The translations under genes and the position numbers were made by a program. From NCBI GenBank assembly GCA_026770585.1, contig MU647397.1, positions 51,100 to 70,519 of the forward strand: 19,420 nucleotides of DNA, read 5' to 3'. Below the pieces are notes generated by a model, which saw only the letters and a list, made by a program, of their open reading frames with translations, ran no database searches and was not told where the DNA came from. Source of the stretch: Baffinella frigidus (Eukaryota; Cryptophyceae; Cryptomonadales; Baffinellaceae). This document shows positions 1 through 6,322 of this stretch, in pieces (position 1 is the first letter of the stretch; every line of letters begins with the position of its first letter).

Positions 1-21
1 GGGGGGGGGGGGGGGGGGGGG
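1..21. repeat. Poly-G run at the window edge
   Basis: Twenty-one consecutive G open the window, followed by a GA-rich stretch. This is a low-complexity tract. It may mark a contig end or a sequencing limit rather than biology. Confidence 0.8.
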
Positions 22-156
22 AGAGACAGAGAGAGCCTCGGTCGGACAGGTGATGAGCCTCGGCGGTTGACTAATGAAGGTAAGTTCTCTGTCGCTTGTG
101 GTGGGCCTTGGCCGGCGCGGCCTCTCTCCTCCCAAGCGGGGTCTCAGGGGGAGAAA

Positions 157-197
157 GTGTGTGTGTATTGGTGTGTGTTTGCGTTGGTGTGTGTGTT

Positions 198-240
<43 letters not shown>

Positions 241-285
241 CACAGAGAGATAAATTGTGTGTGCGTGTGTGCGTGTGTGTGTGTA
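157..285. repeat. GT microsatellite
   Basis: A (GT)n tract broken by GTTG, GCGT and a short ACACAGAGAGATAAATT interruption. It ends directly at the left arm of the inverted-repeat element that begins at 283. Open frames across it on either strand are only translated dinucleotide repeat. Confidence 0.9.
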
Positions 286-648
286 AAGCCGTTTTTTTTA
301 GTGGGCTGGTCTGAAAAACGGTCATCTCAAAAATTATGTCTGGCCGGAAATCCTTACATTTCCCCTTAGGCCCAAAATTTTATCTGGCCGGAAACGATTT
401 TGAAAAAGACTTCAAATTGTAAGGGCCCCTTACAATCTTATGTCTTTTTACTTTACAAAAGTTTTGCAATTTTTGTTTTCGTCGTCAGGCGTCCAGCCCA
501 GGCGCCCCCCGACGGCGCCCCCCACTCCCCGCACCTCAACTGAACCCCCCCCCCTCCCCCCGCCTGAAGCCTGAAAAACAATTCAGACTTGAGATGACCG
601 TTTGTACAGGTTATTTGGATCAGGCCGCTCAAAAAAACGGCTGTAAGA
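283..648. mobile_element. Inverted-repeat element between microsatellites
   Basis: The left arm (283-330) and right arm (589-648) are imperfect inverted copies. Both carry an AGCCG + T-run block and a GGTC/GGCC-CTG block, and they share a perfect 12-bp CGGTCATCTCAA. The interior has two TCTGGCCGGAAA motifs (339-350 and 384-394, the second lacking one base) and a 10-bp-arm palindrome at 416-436 (ATTGTAAGGG, one spacer base, CCCTTACAAT). No open frame inside looks coding. A small non-autonomous foldback or DNA element is the simplest reading. No clear target-site duplication is visible because both edges lie in microsatellite. Confidence 0.5.
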
Positions 649-710
649 GAGAGAGAGAGAAAGTGTGTGTGTGTGTGTTTGTGTGTGAGTGTGTGTGAGA
701 GAGAGAGAAA

Positions 711-743
<33 letters not shown>

Positions 744-746
744 GGG
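646..746. repeat. Compound GA/GT microsatellite
   Basis: Alternating (GA)n and (GT)n blocks directly abut the right arm of the inverted-repeat element. Long open frames here are repeat translations (Ser/Leu, His/Thr). Confidence 0.9.
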
Positions 747-748
747 GA

Positions 749-1004
749 GAAAAGCCTTCACGTCCTGGGCTGGAAGCCCAAGCTCTAGGCGGCAGGACCC
801 AGCTCTCGGGAGGAGGGGCGAGGCGATTTGGAGAGTGGGTGGTGTCTTGATTAGTACAAATGTACACAGAAATGGCAATTTGGTGTGGGTCGCTGGGGCG
901 TGTCAGGACAGTCCCACTTAGCAGCCACCGGGGGCTTCACGGATACAGTCCATCTAAACGATTTGTACTAGAATCTTACCCATTGCCCTGGAACCTAACC
1001 GGAA
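749..1004. other. Intergenic DNA without a recognisable gene
   Basis: No coding frame or RNA gene was recognised. The 12-mer CCACTTAGCAGC near 914 recurs inverted near 1042, suggesting a further small foldback structure overlapping the next feature. Confidence 0.4.
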
Positions 1005-1028
1005 TTTCACCTTGAATTCAAGGTGAAA
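1005..1028. repeat. Perfect 24-bp palindrome
   Basis: TTTCACCTTGAA followed immediately by its exact reverse complement, with no spacer and EcoRI-type GAATTC at the centre. It could extrude as a hairpin or be the centre of an inverted element. No function can be assigned. Confidence 0.85.
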
Positions 1029-1106
1029 AGGACCTCGGCCGCTGCTAAGTGGCAGGACAGGCCTGGGCCAAGTCCGCCTCTGGGTAGATATTCGTGTGTA
1101 ATGCAT

Positions 1107-1238
1107 TGCCAGGCCGGAGATTCTGTAAAAGTCAGTTCACCCACAAAATCTGTCAACTCAGAAACGAGGTACCCGTAATGGGTACTTCGAAAATCGATTT
1201 TCGCCTTGAGTTGACTAATACAAAGCTCCGGCCTGGCA
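1107..1238. repeat. Nested inverted repeats (foldback)
   Basis: Three nested complementary pairs lie around one loop: TGCCAGGCCGGA 1107-1118 with 1227-1238, GTCAACTCA 1152-1160 with 1207-1215, and GTACCC 1169-1174 with 1180-1185. Together they could form a cruciform of about 130 bp. Short minus- and plus-strand frames crossing it look like chance frames. It is probably a foldback or MITE-type remnant. Confidence 0.55.
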
Positions 1239-1437
1239 GTGTAATGCCACAAGTCTTCACGCGTGGGCCCCTTTTTGAACGCGACTCGGTACAAAATTTA
1301 TAATGCAAAACCATTTAGGTCTTTAAAAGACTGGAATTGCTTTTAAAATCCTTTTAGAGGGCAAACGGTGCCCACGCGTGAGCCCGCGAAAGGTGTCCAA
1401 GGGTGAGCCCTTTTTGCATGATGCGACGTAGAAAGTA

Positions 1438-1554
1438 CAGGGGTGCCTCGCTCATGAGACAACTCCCCCACTAGGACCCTAGGGTAGGCCTGTGCTTAGG
1501 GCCGTACGGTGATCCCAGAGGCGTGGGCGTTTTCTTTTGAGCGAGGTATCCCTG
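1438..1554. mobile_element. MITE-like element, copy 1 (117 bp, TA-flanked)
   Basis: It begins CAGGGGTGCCTCGCTCA and ends with the near-complement TGAGCGAGGTATCCCTG. A TA dinucleotide lies immediately outside each end (1436-1437, 1555-1556). It is non-coding. A second copy with the same ends and similar interior lies at 9683-9801. Short terminal inverted repeats, a TA flank and about 118 bp length match non-autonomous Tc1/mariner-like MITEs in general. The superfamily is inferred from the TA flank only. Confidence 0.75.
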
Positions 1555-1685
1555 TAGTCCGTTCTGGATGCTGTTTTTTGACCCCCCTGCAGTCCCGCTC
1601 AGCTGTACTATTTCAATAAAGCAACGTTCATTCTCTCCGAAACGCATTTTACTTTCTCCAGGTCAGATACAGCCTAGCCTCTGTA

Positions 1686-1752
1686 CAGGGGGGCTTGTTA
1701 TGGTCCGAAAGGAAGCATGGCCTTTCTACAGAACAAGTTCCGAAGTCCGCCT
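1686..1752 (+). repeat. Dispersed subtelomeric repeat, partial copy
   Basis: It contains the family core GGGGCTTGTTATGGTCCGAA followed by AGGAAGCATGGCCTTTCT and AGAACAAGTTCC. The same series appears at 2637-2680 (plus strand) and inverted at 8521-8626 and 12798-12896. This copy has only the first half of the unit, and the second half reappears at 1954-1990. Confidence 0.75.
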
Positions 1753-1953
1753 ACTACCGGAAAGTCACACCCCACCCTATCCTGCAACCGAAGCCGGAAT
1801 CCGGCACCGACGGCTCCAATTCCCACACCTTTAGGAGGACATTAAAAGAAATTTAGACCCAAAGTTGACATATTTTTACCAGAAGCTGACTATTAAACCC
1901 AAATTCGGTTTGAAACGATTAGATGGACAGAGCGGGCTGGAGCTTTTCAGTAG

Positions 1954-1990
1954 TATGTTGGGAGCTCGAAGAACGTAACGGACCTAAAGG
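1954..1990 (+). repeat. Dispersed subtelomeric repeat, 3' half
   Basis: TATGTTGGGAGCTCGAAGAA followed by CGTAACGGACCTAAAGG matches, inverted, the block at 8521-8560. It matches in the same sense the block that touches the telomere-like array at 6285-6322. Confidence 0.7.
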
Positions 1991-2401
1991 CCTCTGTGGG
2001 GGTGCCTGCATTGCGGCAGAGTTGGTATTCATAAACGTCTCACTCACGGGGGCGGCAGCAGGTTTTTTTACTCGAAATACCCACATATCGACATTCACCA
2101 AGATTCGTGTCTCGTTAGGTAAGAGAGGCCTTTGTTGACACCACCACCGCCACGGAGGCTAGGTTTAGCTTAACGCAGCTTGTAGGAGGTGGAGATATAA
2201 TCCATTCGGGAAAAGCTCGTAAGAGCGGCCGACACGGGGTACAGTATGTAGCACAATGCGGAAGGCTTGTGCGGTGCTGACGCTGGTTGTTTGGCAATAA
2301 GTTACCAATCTCTCCTAACGCAGCTTCTTCAAAGGCGCTTTCCCGTCCAACCTAACTTCCACGTGTGCTGGGAAAGTGACGAGCGTCTGTTGCATCAGAG
2401 C

Positions 2402-2562
2402 ATCATCCCTAATCCCTAATCCCTCATCCCTAATCCCTAATCCCTAATCCCTACTCCCTAATCCCTAATCCCTAATCCCTACTGCCTACTCCCTAATCCC
2501 TAATCCCTTTTCCCTAACTCCTCATCCCTAATCCCTAATCCCTAATCCCTAATCCCTAATAG
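2402..2562 (-). repeat. CCCTAAT telomere-like array
   Basis: About 22 heptamers of CCCTAAT (ATTAGGG on the other strand), with a few variants such as CCCTCAT, CCCTACT and CCCTTTT. The C-rich strand is on plus, the opposite orientation to the two larger arrays. The unit also differs from their TTTAGGG by one base, so this is a separately amplified variant. The minus-strand gene copy A reads into it at its 3' end. Confidence 0.9.
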
Positions 2563-3245
2563 GCAGCCAAAGAGCCAAGCCTTACCCTTGTTGCTGGAGT
2601 GAGAGAAGGCCATGCCGCACATCGTGCTCTCAAAGACCGGGGGGCTTGATATGATGCGGAAGGAAGCATGGCCTTTCTGTTCCTGTGCTGGTACCGTCCT
2701 GCTTGGAAATCGATCAATGCGCGGTTTGGCTCCCCTATCGGCCACCCGGTGCTCTTCAGAAACAATGCCCAGTTGCCAGAATTGGTACCCATTTTCGTCT
2801 GTAGCCCGCGGAGGATGTAGTTGACTGTGGCAAGGTTGACAATCGGGTCGACCGTGCGAGGTAAGTTTTGCTTCGCAAAAAAGCATGGCGTCACCCGGAT
2901 TGTAAAGGCCAGGTCACCGTCGTCCACCCCGTGGCTAAGGAGTAAATTGTCAGACCCGATGTCGGACTTTGAAGAGGGTAACAAGATCGGTGGGACAATC
3001 TTCTGGATCTTGTGGGGTGTGGTCTGGTATGCAATGTCGTCTGACACACTGATCCCGCTACCCTGGCCGTATTGGTATGGGACTACCCTCGACAAGAGCG
3101 CTTTCTGTTGTTCGTTGATCCTCGAGGCTGGGAAACGCACCCCCCCACCACCGTTCGGTAGCAGCGAGCCACCGGCCCCGTTGATGACGACATCCGGTCT
3201 TCTGATACCACCACCAACACTATGTAGGTTCGCAGCAAACACCAT
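2556..3245 (-). CDS. Unrecognised protein, copy A, main open frame
   Basis: A 229-codon minus-strand frame with balanced codon use and an ordinary, non-repetitive amino-acid mix. It starts with a Gly-rich segment (PNGGGGVRFPAS near residue 31). A mixed central part includes SRVVPYQYGQGSG (about 53). A well-structured-looking stretch follows, with TVDPIVNLATVNYILRGLQ (about 131-149) and NWALFLKSTGWPIGEP. The last 40-45 residues run through two dispersed repeats (2598-2680) into the telomere-like array edge, so the true end may be earlier. I do not recognise the family. The ATG at 3245 may not be the real start: the hydrophobic segment upstream (3256-3447) is in another frame and probably belongs to the same gene through splicing or a frameshift. 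The 5' part of this unit is duplicated at 3588-4177. Confidence 0.5.
   Translation of the reverse strand: MVFAANLHSVGGGIRRPDVVINGAGGSLLPNGGGGVRFPASRINEQQKALLSRVVPYQYGQGSGISVSDDIAYQTTPHKIQKIVPPILLPSSKSDIGSDNLLLSHGVDDGDLAFTIRVTPCFFAKQNLPRTVDPIVNLATVNYILRGLQTKMGTNSGNWALFLKSTGWPIGEPNRALIDFQAGRYQHRNRKAMLPSASYQAPRSLRARCAAWPSLTPATRVRLGSLAAY
2598..2638. repeat. Direct repeat shared with 3588-3627
   Basis: About 40 bp (GAGAAGGCCATGCCGCACAT, then CGTGCTCTCAAAGAC) recurs with few changes at 3588-3627. On the minus strand both copies encode a RCAAxPSL-like peptide. They therefore look like the same 3' part of two tandem gene copies rather than an independent repeat. Confidence 0.7.
2637..2680 (+). repeat. 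Dispersed subtelomeric repeat, partial copy
   Basis: GGGGGCTTGATATGATGCGG followed by AAGGAAGCATGGCCTTTCTG matches 1686-1730, and 8580-8626 inverted. It overlaps the 3' part of the minus-strand open frame, suggesting that the frame's C-terminal codons are repeat-derived. Confidence 0.75.
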
Positions 3246-3255
3246 TGCTGGTCTT

Positions 3256-3447
3256 GTCGCAGATGGAAGTGTGTATGTGTGTGTTCACGCTCCCGCTTCC
3301 GATAGTAGCTTCCGATAGTAGCTTCCGATAGTAGCTTCCCACAGAGCGGTTTTTGTTCTCTGCAAGCTGCCTGCCCATGTCCGCTGCAGACTCAAGAACC
3401 AAGGGGACAACAAGGAACGCCCCTAGGGCGAGGAAGAGAACAGCCAC
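3256..3447 (-). CDS. Hydrophobic N-terminal segment, copy A
   Basis: A minus-strand frame reads VAVLFLALGAFLVVPLVLES, a single membrane span or signal-anchor. It is followed by a polar ADMGRQLAENKNRSVGS. The same series, one span then RQL..ENK.RS, occurs in copy B at 4020-4177. That conservation of protein over DNA is the main evidence that this is coding. No ATG precedes the span (the frame is open back to about 3495), so either an upstream exon supplies the start or GTG/another start is used. After ENKNRS the frame enters a 13-bp tandem repeat and then stops. The long frame at 2556-3245 continues downstream in another register. A short intron starting near GTGAAC (about 3287) is possible, but its phase does not fit well. 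Confidence 0.45.
3296..3339. repeat. 13-bp tandem repeat, 3.4 copies
   Basis: CTTCCGATAGTAG is repeated perfectly three times, plus CTTCC. Because 13 is not a multiple of three, each copy is read in a different frame. A change in copy number would shift the frame between the hydrophobic segment and the long open frame of copy A. Confidence 0.9.
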
Positions 3448-3461
3448 AAGCGAGGTACCCC

Positions 3462-3522
3462 GAGCATTCCTGCGCCCGACTGTGAGACTGTGAGGTTGTC
3501 ACCGTCGGGCGCAGGCATGCTC
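3462..3522. repeat. Long hairpin with 19-bp arms
   Basis: Arms GAGCATTCCTGCGCCCGAC (3462-3480) and GTCGGGCGCAGGCATGCTC (3504-3522) pair at 18 of 19 positions around a 23-base loop. The hairpin lies just upstream of the minus-strand copy A. It could be a terminator for copy B, a processing signal or a foldback remnant. Confidence 0.75.
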
Positions 3523-3587
3523 TAACCGTGCCCGACCAGCGTGTACACCTGCCAACCTCCCTGGGGGCCCGCCCCCCGGATTTTGCC

Positions 3588-3627
3588 TCAGAGAAGGTCT
3601 TGCCGCACATCGTCTCTCAAAGACGAC
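3588..3627 (-). pseudogene. 3' remnant of copy B
   Basis: This 40-bp block matches the 3' part of copy A (2598-2638). On minus it encodes VFERRCAARPSL against LRARCAAWPSL in copy A. Its place downstream of the copy B N-terminal region supports a tandem gene duplication, with the middle of copy B deleted or replaced. Confidence 0.45.
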
Positions 3628-3751
3628 CTTGTCCCCCCGCCCCGCCCCCTCTTGCTCCAGAATTGAGACGAGGCAGGAAAAGAGGAAACGGGGCGGGGCG
3701 AGGTTTAATAAATTGTCAAACACGACCGCGACGAGCCAGAAGGCACGGTGC

Positions 3752-3830
3752 GACGAGACTTAAGGGCTCTAGCAGCCCACGACCACCCTAAAGGGTGGGG
3801 AGGGGAGGAGAACGTCTCGCCCTCTAGGAC
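3752..3830. mobile_element. Small inverted-repeat element, copy 1 (about 79 bp)
   Basis: The ends are imperfect inverted repeats (GACGAGACTT against the complement of AACGTCTCG). The interior has a hairpin ACCACCCTAAAGGGTGG. A related 80-bp block sits inside the first telomere-like array at 6874-6953, with the same ends, the CTAGCrGCCC block and the GGGTGGGKRGGG block. It lies where copy B of the unknown gene breaks off. Confidence 0.55.
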
Positions 3831-3837
3831 GAGCTAA

Positions 3838-4177
3838 CTACAGGGAAGGCCTGGCGACGGAGGGGGCGAGCTCTTGGGGCTGCTCTGCGCCTCGAGAGTG
3901 CAGGTGAACATGAGCACGATGCGCTGGGCGGGCGAAACTCCCAGGGCGCAGGACCTTGACGCCTCCGTTCGGCACGCCTCCCAGCATGCCCGACATCTCA
4001 TTCGGGGGAACCCAGGTCATCATGTGGCGGAGAGCGGTCTTTGTTCTCTGCAGAAAACTGGGAAAGCTGCCTGTCCATTTGTTTTTTGTCCGTCACCCCT
4101 GCAGACACAAGAACGAAGGGGACAACAAAGAAGGCGACCAAGGACATGAGGGTCAGCTGCGCCATCACCACAACCAT
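3838..4177 (-). pseudogene. Unrecognised gene, copy B, 5' part
   Basis: From an ATG at 4177 the minus strand reads MVVVMAQLTLMSLVAFFVVP and continues FVLVSAGVTDKKQMDRQL, then SAENKDRS. This is one hydrophobic span followed by the RQL..ENK.RS motif shared with copy A. The frame stops near 3998. An overlapping frame continues with GMLGGVPNGGVKVLRPGS, resembling the Gly-rich PNGGGGVRFPAS of copy A, and stops at 3838 beside the small inverted-repeat element. The large conserved central part of copy A is absent. I read this as a tandem duplicate that has lost its middle and shifted frame. A spliced, diverged gene is the alternative. Confidence 0.45.
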
Positions 4178-4263
4178 GTGAAGGAAGCGGTTGTGGCTCA
4201 AACAATCAAACATTTCGCGAGCGTTAAAAAAAACGGGACTGGTCAAAATAAAAATCGATTTTT

Positions 4264-4809
4264 GGAGGGTGGAGAAGCACAAACAGGTTATTTAGCGGGA
4301 AATCCAGAAATGGCTCCAATGTCACGGACTATGATGCCTCCGACTTTTCTGCCCCAGCTTAAACCAAAAAAAAAAATCTTGCAAAGTTGTAGGCCTTGAA
4401 AACCTGAGCATCTTTGTTGGAACAAGGTTTTTGCGAGGAGGGGGGGAAGGGTGTGCAAACCCAGATGCGGTGGTTTTTGGGGAGTCATATTTTGAGTATG
4501 TTTGCGGGCCTCTGATGCCCCAGATTCATTCAGCGGAATTGAAGAGGACCTTTTGAGGATTCCAGAACCGTCGACAAAAGTGAAATGAGCCCAGGGGGTC
4601 GAAAGTTACACCCAATCGAGCGCCCGACGGGCCCGCCTCGGGACCAGGAAACGCTGCGAATCCTCGTTTTGAGTGCCCTCCCGTGCTTAATGCAAAAATT
4701 TGAAAACACATTTGTGGACGAACTTTTCATTCTGTTTCACAAATCAGATTTTTGGATTAGGCACGGGAAAATCATGTCCCTACGCAAAAGCCCTGCTTCT
4801 CCACCCTCG
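4264..4809. other. Non-coding block bounded by 15-bp inverted repeats
   Basis: GAGGGTGGAGAAGCA (near 4264-4278) and its exact complement (near 4795-4809) bound about 545 bp without a convincing gene. The longest plus frame inside (4585 onward, 127 codons) has no recognisable motif and shares its end with another frame. It may be a decayed DNA element, but the repeats are short enough that coincidence is possible. Confidence 0.3.
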
Positions 4810-4817
4810 ATTTTTGA

Positions 4818-5318
4818 GAGGGTTTTTTTGGAAGCGAATCAAAAGTTGACATTTTTAGGTTTGGGGTCTTCCTTACAGAAATTGCACTCCAGGCTTTTAG
4901 AACAGATGACGGCATATACCCTGCAACCGCCCGTGCCACTTGCCAAGAAGACTACTCTGGCGACCTGAAACTAAAGGCCACTAACAACAAAGGCCCCATA
5001 ACTCTACCCCCACAACAACTCCCCTTCGCCTGGCCGGATCTCAACCCCAACAAACAACGATCCCTCCCAAACAAACAAAACCAACAACCAGGACCAGCTG
5101 ACCCAGCCCCAGACCCTGAACAACCCAAGAAACGACCCAACTCTCCACACCCCTGGGAGTACTGCAACAAATGCTGGGACTTTGGCGCTCACTACTCTGA
5201 CTCGTGCAACAAGCCTCCTGTACAATACCCAGCAGACTTTGAAGCTAAACTGAACGACCTCCATAAACTTCACCAAGCAGCCCGCCGACATGCCAAGAGA
5301 CAAAACAATAAAAACTAA
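4818..5318 (+). CDS. Gag-like fragment with zinc-knuckle-type motif
   Basis: The frame is open for 166 codons from just after a TGA (4815) to TAA (5316-5318). It contains no ATG, so the start lies elsewhere or the 5' part is lost. The last two thirds look coding: DDGIYPATARATCQEDYSGD, then a Pro/Gln/Asn-rich linker. CNKCWDFGAHYSDSC follows at 5163-5207, and a basic tail (RRHAKRQNNKN) closes the frame. The Cys/His spacing is C-x2-C-x5-H-x4-C, one residue longer than the retroviral-type zinc knuckle C-x2-C-x4-H-x4-C. A Pro-rich linker, a knuckle and a basic tail match the end of a retrotransposon Gag. The plus strand here is markedly A/C-rich, unlike its neighbours. No reverse transcriptase or integrase is seen nearby, so this is probably a fragment. 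A host nucleic-acid-binding exon is the alternative. Confidence 0.45.
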   Translation, partial: EGFFGSESKVDIFRFGVFLTEIALQAFRTDDGIYPATARATCQEDYSGDLKLKATNNKGPITLPPQQLPFAWPDLNPNKQRSLPNKQNQQPGPADPAPDPEQPKKRPNSPHPWEYCNKCWDFGAHYSDSCNKPPVQYPADFEAKLNDLHKLHQAARRHAKRQNNKN

Positions 5319-5423
5319 AAAAAACCAAAGAACCTAGAGGAACTCGTCATAACAAACTGACAATGACAACCCAATAAGAAACTGTACAGGGGGACAGGCA
5401 CGGACGAGACGCTGGAGAGGAAC

Positions 5424-5617
5424 AGGGGTGCTGAGGGGGGGAGGGGGGGGGAAAAGGAGAAGAGGGAAGGGAAGGATCGCAGGAGGGAGAGAGGGAGCGA
5501 GCGAGCGAGCGAGCGAGGACGGGAGGAACAGGGGAGCGAGGAAGGAAGGGAGGGAGGAGGGAAAGGAGGAGGTGTGGGAACAGAGGAAGAAAGAAAGGAA
5601 TCATGAGGGGAGAAAAT
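5424..5617 (+). repeat. Homopurine tract with GAGC tandem repeat
   Basis: Nearly 190 bases are almost entirely A and G on the plus strand, with G-runs at the left. The only regular C lies in a (GAGC)n block around 5493-5517. Open frames here are low-complexity Arg/Glu/Gly. Such tracts can form triplex structures. I see no gene. Confidence 0.8.
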
Positions 5618-5618
5618 A

Positions 5619-5925
5619 ATAGATGGAACCCTTCAGGGGAGGGCTACATCTCAAGTAGCCTACACGTAGGCGCCAAGCGGGGATGGCGAGTGACAGGAAC
5701 CTTATTGGAAGGCGGGGGATTCTTGATACGCTCGTTGCTTTTCTAAACTTCTACTATTGATCTCTAACACTTCGTTGGACGTAACTGTGCTCCACCTTTG
5801 TGTTCATGTCTTGCTGGTGCCGCTTTCTGACGCTTGAGTTGCCCTTAACCTTGCTGACGTCCGTACATTCGGGAAACCCCCTACACAACCACATTTCTCT
5901 CTCTCCTTTCAACTTTGGTGTCTGA
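5619..5925. other. Intergenic DNA, nothing recognised
   Basis: A minus-strand frame (5754-6164) crosses this stretch, but it includes translated C-run repeats and has no recognisable motif. No RNA gene was seen. Confidence 0.35.
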
Positions 5926-6048
5926 CTCATCACCTCACCCCCCCACACAATCCCTCTCATCTTTTGAAATCTTTGGTGTATGGCTGATCTCACCCCCCCC
6001 CCCACACACACACAACCCATCTCACCTTTTTGGAATCTTTTTTCCTCT
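5926..6048 (+). repeat. Two-copy C-rich tandem repeat (about 62 bp)
   Basis: A run of C followed by ACACAcA, then CATCTCACCTTTT, then GGAATCTTT occurs twice with an offset of about 62 bases. The first copy is near 5937-5975 and the second near 5991-6046. Confidence 0.6.
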
Positions 6049-6235
6049 GGGGTATCCGTGGCTGAAGCTCCTATGCTCCAACCATGGGATACCATGAGCC
6101 TCATAAAGGCTGACTTGTGGTTCGGTGTGTGGGCGAGCGCGGTCCTCTGGATCAACTCAAACACCCCAAGAGAACCAACCCTTTATCCCCTCTTCACGAG
6201 CCTCTGCACTGGACAGCTCAACGCGATCCGAAAGC

Positions 6236-6322
6236 AAAAATGCTTTCTCTGCAGATCCTTTCTACGGAAGGGCGTGCCGTTGGGCTATGTTGGGCGAAAT
6301 TAAAACCTAAAGGACCTAAAGG
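6236..6322 (+). repeat. Dispersed repeat abutting array 1 (left side)
   Basis: AAAATGCTTTCTCTGCAGAT followed by CCTTTCTACGGAAGGGCGTG and TTGGGCTATGTTGGG, ending CCTAAAGGACCTAAAGG, matches 8397-8482 in inverted orientation. The telomere-like heptamers start directly after it, so arms of one repeat family face each other across array 1. Confidence 0.8.

Larger units (their letters stand above)
1557..2400. other. Intergenic DNA with repeat fragments only
   Basis: Apart from two fragments of the dispersed repeat (1686-1752, 1954-1990), I see no gene here. The open frames are short (up to 88 codons), start in repeats and show no recognisable motif. An AATAAA at 1615 has no upstream frame to serve. 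Confidence 0.45.

Noticed and set aside
71-878. Open frames on both strands in the first kilobase.
   Set aside because: They translate GT and GA microsatellites into His/Thr, Val/Cys or Ser/Leu repeats.
4585-4968. A 127-codon plus frame.
   Set aside because: No recognisable motif. Its 3' part overlaps, in another register, the frame that carries the zinc-knuckle-like motif.
5754-6164. A 136-codon minus frame.
   Set aside because: It includes translated C-run repeat (CVCVGGG) and no recognisable motif. It is likely a chance frame.
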